Counted from the stretch's first letter, positions 25,719-38,301 are shown. The stretch is DNA of 64,000 nt from Oopsacas minuta (GCA_024704765.1 JAKMXF010000288.1:434001-498000), one strand, 5' to 3'. The notes: a model not told the origin generated them from the letters alone. Numbers and translations are program-made.

Positions 25719-26636
25719 CAGTCAAGGGACAAAAGTATTCGACCACACAAATATATTGTCATAAATTGTATACTCTTTCCCGCTCCTATATATTGTGTAG
25801 TCTATATTCGTAGCTGCTATCTAGTAATTTCAATAGAATAATGTATGTTTTTCAAGAATTTCAAAAAAATATTTTCGATTTACACTTTCTGAAGGTGTTA
25901 ATTATTAATAATTATTAGATAATTATTGATAATCAAAAATATGTGGTAATTTAAAGCCTATGAAGAATCTATAATTTCTGACTTGATATTTGAATTCTAC
26001 GTAGGCGAGTTACCCCAGATTGAAATTTCCAATCGAATTGAACAACTTTTACCAAAGTTATAGAAGAATTCCAATTTGTCCCACTTGTGCCACCTTTTGC
26101 CCAAGGTGGCACAAGTGGCCGCTACCAAGAAGTTATTTTGTAATTCAAGGGTTAGCATAGTCATATCATTCGAAAATAGTACTTTGACTTATTCCTCCTA
26201 ACCCTAGTTGATTTCCTTGTAGTGGCGCTTTTTCCTGCCACCTGTGCCACTTTTTCAAAAAGTGGCACAAGTGGGACAAATTGGAATTCTTCTATAACTT
26301 TGGTAAAAGTTGTTCAATTCGATTGGAAATTTCAATCTGGGGTAACTCGCCTACGTAGAATTCAAATATCAAGTCAGAAATTATAGATTCTTCATAGGCT
26401 TTAAATTACCACATATTTGATTATCAATAATTATCTAATAATTATTCATAATTAACACCTTCAGAAAGTGTAAATCGAAAATATTTTTTTGAAATTCTTG
26501 AAAAACATATGTTATTCTATGGAAATTACTAGATAGCAGCTACGAATATAGACTACACAATATATAGGAGCGGGAAAGAGTATACAATTTATGACAATTT
26601 ATTTGTGTGGTCGAATACTTTTGTCCCTTAACTGTA
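25717..26636. mobile_element. foldback MITE with Tc1/mariner-type ends (element 25719-26634)
   Basis: Both ends read CAGT(C/T)AAGGGACAAAAGT, continuing ATTCGACCACAC, in inverted orientation, and TA dinucleotides flank the element (25717-25718, 26635-26636). The whole 916 bp is almost two inverted arms (left to about 26096, right from about 26263) with a ~165-bp loop that itself contains GTGCCAC/GTGGCAC palindromes. CAGT ends with ACAAAAGTATTCG are typical of Tc1-like terminal repeats. No transposase ORF. Confidence 0.85.
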
Positions 26637-27424
26637 TAACATCGAATTACTAGCGATTATACGATATTAGGTGTGTTTATACACGATAGAGGGGTACACT
26701 ATGTCTATTTATACACGATAGGGGGGTGCATAATCATAATAAGGGGGGGGCTGTGCCCCCCCAAAAAGGCTTAGCGAGAACACTGTATTTGTCACAGTTC
26801 CAACACACATGAACCTACTTGAGTTCAATTTTTGATATACTATAATGTGTAGACAGTCTAGCACTGATACAATATTCCTAAAGAGTATCCTCTCAATCCA
26901 AAATGTGAGTGGATGGTTTACTCTACGCCCTAGGCGTGAATTAGATCCCTATGTATTGGCAACCACTTTGACCGCCCCCCTCAAAGAAATTCCTAGCGCC
27001 GCCACTGATACTACTAGCAACAACGCCACCAACTGGGCGGCTTTTTCTGCTAGTTACTGTGAATACTTTTTGGGCCTTCGGCCCTCACGATTGTCTTTTT
27101 GGAGTTTGCAAACACTGCGCGTATTATACGAAGAAAGGAATCTGATTGGCCAACGTTGACCAATCAGATTCCTCCAAAATGCATTGATTTATATGTGTGA
27201 GGTGTGAAAAATTCACATATCTTATCCAACAATGGTTCGATTCGAAATTTATACTTTATTTGTATAGGTTGAGTACTACTTAGTCGACACACAAAATTTG
27301 GTTCGAATCGGCCCAGGCATCTCTGAGAAAATGCACACACACATGCCCGCTACTCTCTGGTAAGTCGCTACCAAGAAAAGAGGTTCGAGGCTATTCGCAT
27401 TTTCGCTGGCGGGGTAACTTACTT
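26637..27424. other. intergenic upstream of the caspase array 3' end
   Basis: No gene recognised. Contains poly-G/C patches (about 26745-26765), a short inverted repeat CTGATTGGCCAACGTT/GACCAATCAG at 27137-27168, and low-information ORFs. Confidence 0.45.
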
Positions 27425-28524
27425 TTACTTTTTCTTATCAGGAAACCTCAGAAACTTAGTCAGTGTAGAATGGAATGTTGGTGTCTCAGTAGCTCTCACC
27501 AATTCCTTCCCTGGTTTTGCACCTTTCGAATCTTCTGCATCTTCAGGATCCTGTCTATGACTGTTTATTGCCCAAAACGTGCAAACTGTCACAACTTCCA
27601 CGAAATGAAGATTTCTATATTTTGGCATTCTCACGCATTCGTGTAGAATTTCTAGCAGCCATGAGCCTTGCTCCTCACTCCTAAACGACGTGTACTCTTC
27701 TGTTGTCGAGTGGATAATCAGAAAATTGCTATGCTTCGTTGCGAATTGTATCGTTGGTTCTTCGAATGCTTCCTCATCGTCTGATCCTCGGCATGCTTGG
27801 ATTATGAAGACCTTAGGAATCAACATTAAATTGGTATTGTCCGCAAAGATTTTCACTAGCGTTTCCACTGTTGTTGTTTTGCTAATATCCGTCTCTACTA
27901 GCGTTCCTTTCTCCCCACCGTGTGTAGCTATTGACACGAATATCACAGGACTCTTTTGCTCTACATTATCCGCAAAATTTTGAACAAGATCTTTCATACT
28001 CGTTTCCTTTTGATCTGTTTCTTCAGGCTTTTGATTCAGGTATGTGAAATTGGTATAATCGATGTCGTAGCGGTCGTATATCCCTTTCAAGTACTCTAGG
28101 TCCTTGTCTGCACCCTTCCTCACTTTGGATTCATCTTCGCGTATCGACCATCTTTTATTTCCTTGAGGTCCCTTTTTGACTCTTTCTATGAAATTTTTGT
28201 TCACAATAATTATTCCTTGCCCTCTGAAATTATCTTTGAAGGGGTAGTCCAGTTCTTTATCACATTCTTTGCAATCTATAAAGGAATGGAGATTAGGATG
28301 TACCCCTTGGTGGTCAACGGGCGCGACAACAGGGATCTACAGGACGTGTAAAAATTGGTAAAGGGGTCTATGATTGAAATAGGTTATGAACCATTTGTAT
28401 TATGTCATCACCTCAGCGCTCGGGGATATATACACATAGATAACTTACTCTGACATCTACCATACACCACTCCGCCATCTGTCATAGCTTTGCCCACAAT
28501 GTCTCCTGGTACTCTTGTGGCCAT
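27425..28524 (-). CDS. caspase family protease A, 308 residues, no CARD or DED
   Basis: Two exons: 28449-28524 (starts MATRVPGDIVGKAMTD) and 27425-28275, joined by a phase-1 intron. Downstream of the join the protein reads LDYPFKDNFRGQGIIIVNKN, matching the start of the caspase p20 fold. Catalytic His lies in SIATHGGEKG and catalytic Cys in IIQACRGSDDEE. The S1-pocket Arg candidates are in KVRKGADKDLE and YTSFRSEEQGSW, and the small-subunit end is FHSTLTKFLRFP. Caspases cleave after Asp in cell death and innate immunity; with so short a prodomain this resembles an effector caspase. It pairs with unit E by sequence (ATETPTFHSTLTKFLR in both). Target specificity is unknown. Confidence 0.9.
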
Positions 28525-29300
28525 TCTTCAGTTATTGTTAATAACGTAGGAATATATTCTTACTACAAATCAGAATACAACGTAATCTGCTACCAATTGT
28601 AAGGTGTTACTTATGAGAGTTAATACATAATCTTGGAGATCACACACCTCTATAAATATGAATCTTACAAACAGCCCCCAGACGTCATTAATTACTTTAC
28701 ATATACAAATATTCTTAAAGCTAAAATTCCTGATAATTCGTCAGAAATTATTTTGGATGCACTCAGAGGACAGTTTGGAAATTAATTCCCGTCAGCGTTT
28801 CCTGATCCGAACGGACAAATGTAATTTCGGGTAGAATCGTGTCATGGAATGCTTACCTGTTTAATTGGTCACTGAAATATGTGTATTTAACCTCCCTGTC
28901 TAAAATTATTCCCACAGAAGTATAACACCTTATCTGAAGTAATTATATACACAAATTTGTTTATTATTATTATTACTAAACTTACACACAAATATATATT
29001 ATTACTAATTATGGTAAACAATACATACTATTGAGGTACAAGAGGTTGTACTTCAGACTTTCACACCTAAAAGATATAAGAATATTATCAACTATAGTAT
29101 CATAGCAACAAGTTGTCATATATGGAATGTGTCAATGGTACGGTTTAACGAAGTAATTATTTATCATATTCATTTCTTATTATAACACCTTCTTGTCGAA
29201 ATTATCATTCCCCGCTTAAAATATATTTCTCCTACATTTGCCGCCTATGTTTCATTATTCTATGTACATATTCACACGCTTTAATTTTTAACTCACGTTT
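28525..29300. other. 5' flank of caspase A, duplicated at about 33110-33750
   Basis: No gene. About 28530-28990 matches 33105-33600 with small differences (for example ATTATTTTGGATGCACT, GTCAGCGTT, ACGGACAAATGTAATTTCGG). About 29090-29290 matches the 3' flanks of caspases D and G. Confidence 0.7.
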
Positions 29301-30134
29301 TTATTTAAGCGCCTTTTTGTCACCTTCCTCTGCTGGACATAAATGCAAGAATCGTCTTAATGTTGAGGTAAAAGAAGGTGTTTGTGTGTAATCGTATCCC
29401 GATTCATTTTCCGTGCATTCAGTTATGATTATATTAGAACAAACTGTTAGTATTTCTACTAAATGTAAATTCCGATATCTCGGATCCATGACACAATCAT
29501 GTAGTGTTTTCAGGAACCATGATCCGCTTTCAGGATCCCTCCATGACAGGAATCCATCTGAGGTGGAGTTGGCGATTTAGGGTATCACTTGCTTTGGTAG
29601 CCACACCCGCGCCCTTTTCCCCAGGGTCTCCACCGTCTGCTCCACAAAATCTCTTTTCCGTTTGACCCCACCCTGCAGGCTTCCACAATAAAAACTTTTG
29701 GAATCCCAACTAATTTTTCATTTGATTGGAACAGCTGCACGATATCTGAGACGGGCACACCGCGACCTTCTGTCCCCAACACCTTGTCACCTCTACCACC
29801 GTGTGAAGAGATGGACACGAAAATCACAGAGGTGGTTTTAGGAAGATTTTGAGATAGATTTACTAATTTTTCATGGAAATATCTTCCTTCTAGATCGTAA
29901 TAGGTGTTATTTTCGCACTTTATGTTATATTTCACGTAAAATATTTATCAAATACTCAAGGTCCTTTGCTGCGGCCTACCTATCGAATTGACGTTTGATT
30001 TTCTCATTTACAATAATCATTCCTTCTGCTTGCCCTTTTGTGTACTTTAGGTCGTCATCATCTGAATGGACACAATAAAATGAGTTGTTCAAATTTGCAA
30101 ATGTAGCGCTTGTAAGAATTGTGAATTCTGCCAT
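29301..30134 (-). pseudogene. caspase pseudogene B
   Basis: Homologous to units C, D and G but broken. Relative to C, a CAG codon is TAG at 29978-29976. One extra T near 29945 shifts the frame, and an extra base after the active-site Cys codon (EACRVG instead of QACRGG) shifts it again. A further stop follows near 29580. Most of exon 1 and the intron is also gone: the start region (MAEFTILTS) runs straight into the sequence that is intron end in the other units. The His box (SISSHGG) and the C-terminal LRRFLHL stretch remain readable in separate frames. Clearly non-functional as a protease. Confidence 0.85.
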
Positions 30135-31365
30135 TGCAGTCTAATCTAATTACTTATCTCCAATTCTAATATCAACAATTTGTATTTGATGCGTTTTAAC
30201 TATGAATTTATGGGTGTATAAAATTCATGATGATATTGAACATTATATGTCAGTGTCGCGAATTCTGAACCGCCAGGGGAGTAGAGAAACTGTTCGTAAC
30301 ATGGAGAATTAATATTTATCAACTCGACTTAATACAAATCCTATTTATGCATTAAAATTGTGGCCAGAAGGTTATTAACTCAAAAAAGTAAAGTTAGTCA
30401 TTACCAGCTTTAATTCCTTTATTTACTCTTATATACAACTTTATGACATTATTGTGGTTCTTCAGGTGGTATAAGTTTTCAACACCACCAGAATTCAAGA
30501 GTGAAAGGGATGAATAGCAGTAGCAATAATTGCATAGTAATTGGTTATCTTTCACCACTTCACCGATCTTACCGATAATCACTAATTTGATATTGATGGG
30601 GTATGAAATAATATTCGTGTGGTGCTGGTTAGTTACATGTAATACACCAGCCTAGCTGATGGGGCTAATTAATGGGGCGCTAGCCTCATCTAACCCCATG
30701 CTAGAGCCACCACTGAACAACACTGGTAAGGGTACTTAGTAATATTGTTAATTGAATTATAACAGCATCCCTATTATTGGATATCCATGGGGATATCCAT
30801 ATCCCTGGCAAGCCTGGTATTCGTGTACTTTGAGCATTGAAGAATTACTTACATATTTACTACTTATTGTAGACTCCCGTGATATCGAAGTGATTCTTTC
30901 CCTCTAAAGCTTGAGCGTAAAGTAGACTCTGCTGTATTGAGCAACCTGTGGCTCTTAAGCGGAGTCTATTCTGGTCACTCCGCCAGAAACAGAACCATAC
31001 AAATACATTATCCTCTCCCGATGTGATTAGCAATTAGTGATGTATTATGATAATTATGAGTATAGCTATTACTGATTGTCTTACAAATATTTTGTGTTAG
31101 AATTATTACCATTTTTGATGGAAATTACTTTCCTTATTGAATTGCTAATTTCTTGCAAAGTTTCTTATTTTTATTTATCAAATTGCAAGACATAACTAGC
31201 ATTGACGTAGAGAAGGTATCTTTCTATTACGTCGTATCCTAAAATTCCTACTATAATCCCGCCCAGAATTGTAAACTAGCGCTTAAATTACGAACCCCGC
31301 CTATTATTCTTATCTGTGGTAAGGGTACAAACAATTTTGTCTTAATAACTTTAATCAAAACTTAT
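30135..31365. repeat. duplicated intercaspase spacer, copy S1
   Basis: Matches 35492-36785 over nearly its full length (blocks AATTCTGAACCGCCAGGGG, GTGGTTCTTCAGGTGGTATA, GATATCGAAGTGATTC, GACATAACTAGCATTGACG) and 32470-32985 over its first half. A minus-strand ORF at 30394-30582 is open in S1 and S2 but broken by an 11-bp duplication in S3, so I treat it as non-coding. Contains an R4 repeat at about 30885-30972. Confidence 0.85.
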
Positions 31366-32458
31366 TTATAAAACAAAGAATGAGTACTCATGAGGTATTT
31401 TCAAGGACCATGATCCGCTTTCAGGATCCCTCCATGACAGGAATCCCTCTGAGGTGGAGTTGGCGATCAGGGTATCACCTGCTTGGGTAGCCACATCCGC
31501 GCCCTTTTCCCCAGGGTCTCCACCGTCTGCTCCACAAAATTTCTTTTCTGTTTGACCCCCCCTGCAGGCTTGCACAATAAAAACTTTTGGAATCCCAACC
31601 AATTTTTCATTTGATTGAAACAGCTGCACGATATCTGAGACGGGCACACCGTAACCTTCTGTCCCCAGCACCTTGTCACCTCCACCACCGTGTGAAGAGA
31701 TGGACACGAAAATCACAGAGGTGGTTTCAGGAAGATTTTGGGATAGATTTACAAATTTTTCGTGGAAATATCTTCCTTCCAGATTGCAATAGGTATTATT
31801 ATCGCAATTTATGTTGTATTTGGCGTAGATATTTATCAAATACTCAAGGTCCTTTTCTGCCGCCTGCCTATCGAATTGACCTTTAACTTTCTCATTCACG
31901 ATAATGATTCCTTCTCCTCGCGCTTTTTTGTAGTTTAGATCGTTGTCATCTAATTGGACACAATAAAATGAATTGTCGAATTAGCAAGTGTTGACTGTGC
32001 TACAAATTCAAATTGTACGATTGTACGAATTGCAAAGTCCATATATCCGGGGGGATCATGTCAAATCAATAGTTCCAATTGACATGAAACGAGTATTTAT
32101 GAGAGTACACATTCTAAAATCTGAGAAATCAAGTAAATTTTGAATATTGGTGCCTTTAACTCTAAAACGTAAAAAAGCTCGCCAATTTTTTGCATCTCGC
32201 CCAAAAATTCTTATCCCGCGCCTAAATATATATATATACGTAAACCCGCCTATGATTCTCATTGCCCCATAAAATCTCCCAAGACCACCTCAATCCCTAT
32301 TTCCAGTTTAAACCTAAATTCAGAATATTCAACTCACAATTAGTGACAATTCCAGGTTTCTCGGTTTCTGGTTTGGATTTCGGAACTCCTAATTCTGGAA
32401 CTTGTGCTTTGGGAGACGAGTTTTCATCATCACTTGTTGGGTTTGTCAATTCTTCCAT
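31366..32458 (-). pseudogene. caspase C, 3'-truncated
   Basis: Two exons, 32338-32458 (MEELTNPTSDDENSSPKAQV) and 31366-31949, join in phase 1 for 234 residues. The p20 half is intact: SISSHGGGGD and VQACRGGQTEKKF. After GSWSLKIPHEY the homology to D and G ends, and six further residues (SFFVL and stop) come from spacer DNA. The final ~60 residues of the p10 subunit are missing, including the region that ends LRRFLR in the others. The junction near 31390 coincides with the edge of spacer S1. The frame is open, so a truncated product, possibly regulatory, cannot be excluded. Confidence 0.75.
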
Positions 32459-33023
32459 TACAGTCTAATCTAATTAATTATCTTGAAATCAAATATCAAC
32501 TAGTAGCTACACAATTTGTATTGAGGTGTTGTAACTATACATTTATGGGTGTATAAAATTCATAATGATATTGAATACTATATGTCAGTGTCACGAATTC
32601 TGAACCGCCAGGGGAGTAGAGAAACTGTTCGTAACATGGAGAATTAATATTTATCAACTCGACTTAATACAAATCCTATTTATGCATTAAAATTGTGGCC
32701 AGAAGGTTATTAACTCAAAAAAGTAAAGTTGGTCATTACCAGCTTTAATTCCTTTATTTACTCTTATATACAACTTTATGACATTATTGTGGTTCTTCAG
32801 GTGGTATAAGTTTTCAACACCACCAGAATTCAAGAGTGAAAGGGATGAATAGCAGTAGCAATAATTGCATAGTAATTGGTTATCTTTCACCACTTCACCG
32901 ATCTTACCGATAATTACTAATTTGATATTGATAGGGTATGAAATAATATTCGTGTGGTGCTGGTTAGTTACAGGTAGTACCCCATGCTCTGCACTCGGGG
33001 ATATATACACATAGATGCCTTAC
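32459..33023. repeat. duplicated intercaspase spacer, copy S2 (partial)
   Basis: Matches S1 and S3 from the exon 1 boundary to about 32985, where it switches abruptly (near CTCTGCACTCGGGGATA) to the 5' region of caspase A. Confidence 0.8.
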
Positions 33024-33099
33024 TCTGACATCTACCATACACCACTCCGTCATCTGTCATAGCTTTGCCCTCAATGTCTCCTGGTACTCTTGTGGCCAT
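33024..33099 (-). pseudogene. orphan caspase first exon (copy of caspase A exon 1)
   Basis: 76 bp, as in caspase A exon 1: ATG at 33099-33097, MATRVPGDIEGKAMTDDGVV, and donor CAGA|GTAAGG at 33023. No matching A-type exon 2 follows. Because it ends in phase 1 and lies upstream of caspase C on the same strand, it could splice in frame to exon 2 of C as an alternative first exon; otherwise it is a relic. Confidence 0.7.
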
Positions 33100-33948
33100 T
33101 CTTCAGTTATTGTTAATAACGTAGGAATATATTCTTACTACAAATCAGAATGCTATGTAATCTGCTACCAATTGTAAGGTGTTACTTATGAGAGTTAATA
33201 CATAATCTCGGTTATCACATATGTCTACAAATATGAATTTCACTATACATACTGTCACTAATTGACACTGACTACAACCTGTCCAGAACTATAGCTTACA
33301 AACAGCGCCCAGACGTTATTAATTACTCTACATATACAAATATTCTTAAACCTTGAATTCCTGAATAATTCGTCAGAAATTATTTTGGATGCACTAAGAG
33401 GACAGTTTGGAAATTAATTCCCGTCAGCGTTCCATGACCCGAACGGACAAATGTAATTTCGGATAGAATCGTGTCACTGAAGGCTTACCTGTTTACTTGG
33501 ACACTGAAATATGTGTATTTAACCTCCCTGTCAAAAATTATTCCCTCAGAAGTTATTATATACACAAGTTTGTTTATTATTATTATTACTAAACTTACAC
33601 ACAATATATTTGCTATTACTAGTATGGTAAACAATACATACATTGAGTTACTATAGGATATACTTCACACTAACTAACTACTTCATACTTCACTTCAGAC
33701 TTTCACAACTAAAAGATATAAGAATATTATTAACTATAATAACATAGCAACAAGTTATCATATATGGAATGCGTAAATGTCCTGTCGGCGTGATGAGAGA
33801 AGTAATGATTTATCATATACTTAATCATATTTTACCACCTTTTTATGCATCAAGTCTTTTCATGGAATTTATAATTCACCACATTTACGCGCCTATTTTT
33901 CATTATTCTATGTACATATTCGCGCGCTTAAATTTTTAACTCACGTTT
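33100..33948. other. duplicated caspase A 5' flank joined to a caspase 3' flank
   Basis: 33105-33750 corresponds to 28530-29110. About 33760-33945 is the conserved 3' flank shared with B and G (CATAGCAACAAGTTATCATA, CATCAAGTCTTTTCATGGAA, ACATATTCGCGCGCTTAAAT). Confidence 0.7.
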
Positions 33949-35491
33949 TTATTTAAGCGCCTTTTTGTCACCTTTCTCTTCTGGGTTTAAACGCAGGAAT
34001 CGTCTCAATGTTGAGTAATATGAGGGTGTTTCTGTTAAATAGTCTCCTGATTCATTTTCCTCGCATTCAGTTATAATTAAATTAGAACAAACTGTTAGAA
34101 TTTCTACTAAATGCAAATTCCGATATCTCGGGTCCATGACGCAATCATGAAGTATTTTCAAGAACCATGACCCGTTTTTAGGATCCCTCCAAGACACAAA
34201 TCCCTCTGAGGTGGAGTACGCGATCAGGATGTCACCTGCCTTCTTAACCCCATCCGGGCAATATTGCATAATGTCTATATAATATCTCACCTCCTTGTTA
34301 TCCCCCCTCCACGCTTGTACAATAAACACCTTTGGAATACCAAGTAAGTTCTCGTTAGATTGGAATATCTCCACCATATCTAAGACTGTCATACTAGAAC
34401 CATCTGTCCCCAACACCTTGCCCCTTGTTCCACCGTGTGAAGAGATAGACACGAGAATTACAGAGCAGTCTTCAGCAACAGTTTCAGATAGATTCTCCAA
34501 TTTTTCGTAGAAAGAACTTCCTTTCAAATCGTAGTGTATGTTATTATCGCATTTGATGTTATATTTGGCGTAAATATTTGTCAAATACTCGAGGTCCTTT
34601 TTGGCGCCTGATCTCTTGGGTAGTTTTCTGAAATTCTCATTTACGAAAATGATTCCTTCTCCTCGCCCTTTTCTGTAGTTAAGATCGTCATCATCTAAAT
34701 GGACACAATAAAATGAATTGTCCAATTAGCAAGTGTTGACTGTACTACAAATTCAAATTGTACGATTGCACGAATTACAAAGTCCATATCTCCGCGGGGA
34801 TAATGTCAAATCAATAGTTCCAATTGACATGAAACGAGTATTTATGAGAGTACACATTCTAAAATCTGAGAAATCGAATAAATTTTGACTATTGGTGCCT
34901 TAAACTCTAAAACATAACAAGCTCGCCAATTTTTTTGCATCCCACCCAAAAATTCTTGTCCCGCGCCTAAATATATATATACGTAATCCCGCCTATGATT
35001 CTCATCGCCCCCATGAATCCTCTATTCTCGTCTAAATATATATCCCGCTAGTAATTCTCATCGCCCGATTAGAAATCTAAAAACCGCCTCAATCCTTATT
35101 TCCCGCTTCAATCTAAATTTAGAATATTCAACTCACAATTTTTGACAGTTCCAGGTTTCGCTGTCTCTGGTTTTGATTTGAGAACTGCTAATTCTGGAGC
35201 GTTCACTTTTGGAGGCGGTTTTCCATCAGCTTTGGCACCACTTGTAGCACTTGTCCCTTTACCTTTGCGTAGAATATTTGGATCTATCGGTAGTGGCCTT
35301 CCATCAGTTTGGCCGCCACTATGTTGTATACTTGTGTCGATCATATCTTTAATAGGTTCATCTATCGTTGGTTTATATGCGTCAGGTCCATCAGTTTGGG
35401 CCCTTCTTGTGTCACTCGTGCTATCTAGAATTCCCTTGAGTGGAACAAATCTGCTTTTCCTTGGTTTATCTGTAGCTGTCGAATCTGCCAT
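33949..35491 (-). CDS. caspase D, pseudoprotease with catalytic Cys replaced by Trp
   Basis: Exon 1 35137-35491 (starts MADSTATDKPRKSRF, then a ~100-residue Pro/Lys/Thr-rich linker) and exon 2 33949-34694 join in phase 1 to give 366 residues. The fold is complete: GRGEGIIFVNENF, KRSGAKKDLEYL, catalytic-His box SISSHGGTRG, FVSWRDPKNGSW, and C-terminal STLRRFLRLNPEEKGDKKA. But the active-site pentapeptide is QAWRG: codon TGG at 34311-34309 instead of TGC, a one-base change. The frame is otherwise intact. It may act as a decoy or regulator, as c-FLIP does in vertebrates (analogy only), or be an early pseudogene. A unique VRYYIDIMQYCPDGV segment replaces the cleavable linker found in G. Confidence 0.85.
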
Positions 35492-36790
35492 TCAAACTCT
35501 AATCTAATTACTTATCTCAAATTCTAATATTAACAATTTGTATTTGAGGCGTTTTAGCTATGAATTAATGGGTTTATACATTTCATAACGATATTGAATG
35601 TTATATGTCAGTGTCGCGAATTCTGAACCGCTAGGGGAGTAGAGAAACTGCTCGTAACATGGAGAATTCATATTTATCAACTCGACTTAATACAAATCCT
35701 ATTTATGCATTAAAATTGTGGCCAAAAGGTTGTTAACTCAAAAAAGTAAAGTTAGTAATTACCAGCTTTAATTCCTTTATATACTTATATACAACTTTAT
35801 GACATTATTGTGGTTCTTCAGGTAGTATAAGTTTTCAACACCGCTAGAATTCAAGAGTGAAAGGGATGAATGGCAGTAGCAGTAATTGCATAGTAATTGG
35901 TTAGTAATTGGTTATCTTTCACCACTTCACTGATCTGACCGATAATTACTAATTTTCCATCATAATCGATTCTCAACTGGGAAATCAAATAATTTGATAA
36001 TTTGATATTGATAGGGTATGAAATAATAATTGTGTGGTGCTGGTTAGTTACATGTAATACACCAGCCTAGCTGATGGGGCGCTAGCCTCATCTAACCCCA
36101 TGCTAGAGCCGCCACTAAACAATATTAGTAAGTGTTCTTAGTAATATTGTTAATTGAATCATAACAGCATCCCTATTATTGAATATCCATGGGGATATCC
36201 ATGTCCCCGGCAAGCCTGGTATTCGTGTAATTTTGAGTATTGAAGAATTACTTACATATTTATTACTTATTGTAGACTCCCGTGATATCGAAGTGATTCT
36301 TTCCCTCTAAAGCTTGAGCGTAAAGTAGACTCTGCTGTATTGAGCAACCTGTGGCTCTTAAGCGGAGTCTATTCTGGTCACTTCGCCAGAAACAGAACCA
36401 TACAAATACATTAGTCTCTCCCGATGTGATTAGCAATTAGTGATGTATTATGATAATTATGAGTATAGCTATTACTGATTTTCTTACAAATATTTTGTGT
36501 TAGAATTATTCCATTTTTGATGGAAATTACTTTCCTTATTGAATTGCTAATTTCTTGCAAAGTTTCTTATGTTTATTTATCAAATTGCAAGACATAACTA
36601 GCATTGACGTAGAGAAGGTATCTTTCTATTACGTCGTATCCTAAAATTCCTACTATAATCCCGCCCAGAATTGTAAACTAGCGCTTAAATTACGAACCCC
36701 GCCTATTATTCTCTTCGCCCGCCTAAATAATTTTGTATTAAGAACTTTAATAAAAACTTATTTACAAAACAAAGAATGAGTAAATACACA
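35492..36790. repeat. duplicated intercaspase spacer, copy S3
   Basis: Best-preserved full-length match to S1 (30135-31390). Contains an R4 repeat at about 36270-36375. It has an 11-bp local duplication, TTAGTAATTGG, at about 35901. Confidence 0.85.
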
Positions 36791-37174
36791 AAATACTAAT
36801 ATGAATAAATAACAACAAATAATGAGTCAACTTTCAAACTTCTTATCTTTTGACACCTAAAAATATTATTAGTATTTGTAGTGAAATTTCCATTTTGTTA
36901 TTATTTAATTTATCATATTTTCACACCTTACAGAATGTGATTAATTCGAAGTAATACTTAGCACAATTTCTAGAGCAGCTCCTTAAGGGATATGCCCGAA
37001 TGGCATCGACGATATCCGACCTCCGTGCGTACATCAACATGTTGTCAAGGATCAGAGCCATTGTCCAATTTATGGTACCAATTTCATTTTAGGGAGGATA
37101 GCAATCTGAAATTATTATATTACTCTTATTAACTCTTATGAATTCCTCTACGGTTAAGTAACTTACTTTCAATT
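36791..37174. other. intergenic before caspase E 3' end
   Basis: No gene. A TATCATATTTTCACACCTT motif lies at about 36909-36928. Confidence 0.5.
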
Positions 37175-38301
37175 TCATTTTCCCTTCACTGGAATACGTA
37201 GGAATTTAGTCAGTGTAGAATGGAATGTTGGTGTCTCAGTAGCTCTCACCAATTCCTTTCCTGGTTTTGGACTGTTCGAATCTTCTTCATCTTCAGAAGC
37301 CTGTCTATGACTGTTTATAACCCAAAACGTGCAAACGGTTACAACTTCCACGAAATGTAGATTTTGATATTTATCAAATGTCACACATTTATGTAGTGTT
37401 TCTAAGAGCCATGAGCCTTGTTTCTCACTCCTAAACGACTTGTATCCATCTGTTGTCGAGTAGATGATCAGGAAATTACTATGCTTCGTTGCGAATTGTA
37501 ACTGTTCATCAACTGGTGGACTACCATCAGCACCTTTGTACTTGTACGCCTTCTCTGTGTGACCTCCCCTACATGCTTGTATAATGAACACCTTAGGAAT
37601 GCCCATTAATTTGCGTTTTTCCACAAAGAGATTGACTAACGTATCCACTGTTGTTGATGGTTTGTTAGTCTTCGTCTCTTCTAGCTGTCCTTCTTTCTCA
37701 CCGTGTGTAGCTATTGACACAAATATTACCGGAGACTTTGGATTGACCTCATCACAAAAATTGTCTACTAGTTCAAAAATTCCAAGTCCCACATCCTCCT
37801 TAGTTTCTTGTTCTATTTCTATTTGTTGCCCTCTCTCCGTTACTTTTACAGGCTGTTGATTAAAATATGTGTAGTCTTGACAGTCTATGCCGTACCATTT
37901 GTATATCCTATAAAGTATTTCTAAATCCATATTTGCTCCCACCCTCATTTTGTCGGCATCTAATATGTAATTACGATCTTTCTTTTTCCAGAAATCTCTG
38001 TTTACAATTATTATGCCTTGACCTCTACCCTCTCCGAAAGGGTAGTTCAGTTCATCCTCACATTCTCTGCAAACTATAGAATTAATAAATGATAATTCAA
38101 CATCACAATATTTTTAGAATATACAAAATCTACCCCCCGTAGAGTTAATGTTATTTCTACTGATATGCTTTGTTCTCTTATGTCACTATCTTTAACATAT
38201 TAAAACAGAAACAACTTACTTTGACGTTTGTGATACATCACCACATCATCTTGCAGAGTTTTTCCCTTAATATCCTCTCTTACTTTAGTGTATTCTGCCA
38301 T
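37175..38301 (-). CDS. caspase E, 326 residues
   Basis: Exon 1 38220-38301 (MAEYTKVREDIKGKTLQD) and exon 2 37175-38073 join in phase 1. It shows LNYPFGEGRGQGIIIVNRDF, then an unusually long loop after the second strand (about PVKVTERGQQIEIEQETKED). The catalytic-His box is SIATHGEKEG, and the Cys box IIQACRGGHTEKAYK is intact. The S1-pocket element is YKSFRSEKQGSW and the end is FHSTLTKFLRIPVKGK. It is closest to caspase A. A second in-frame ATG lies within exon 2, but the upstream exon restores the whole p20 N-terminus. Confidence 0.9.

Noticed and set aside
26845-27159. 104-residue + strand ORF near the caspase array
   Set aside because: No family resemblance; low-complexity composition and a short inverted repeat at its end suggest chance.
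30394-30582. Minus-strand ORF shared by spacer copies S1 and S2 (also 32687-33010)
   Set aside because: The third copy (S3, about 35760-35950) has an 11-bp duplication that breaks the frame. Conservation is explained by recent duplication of the spacer.
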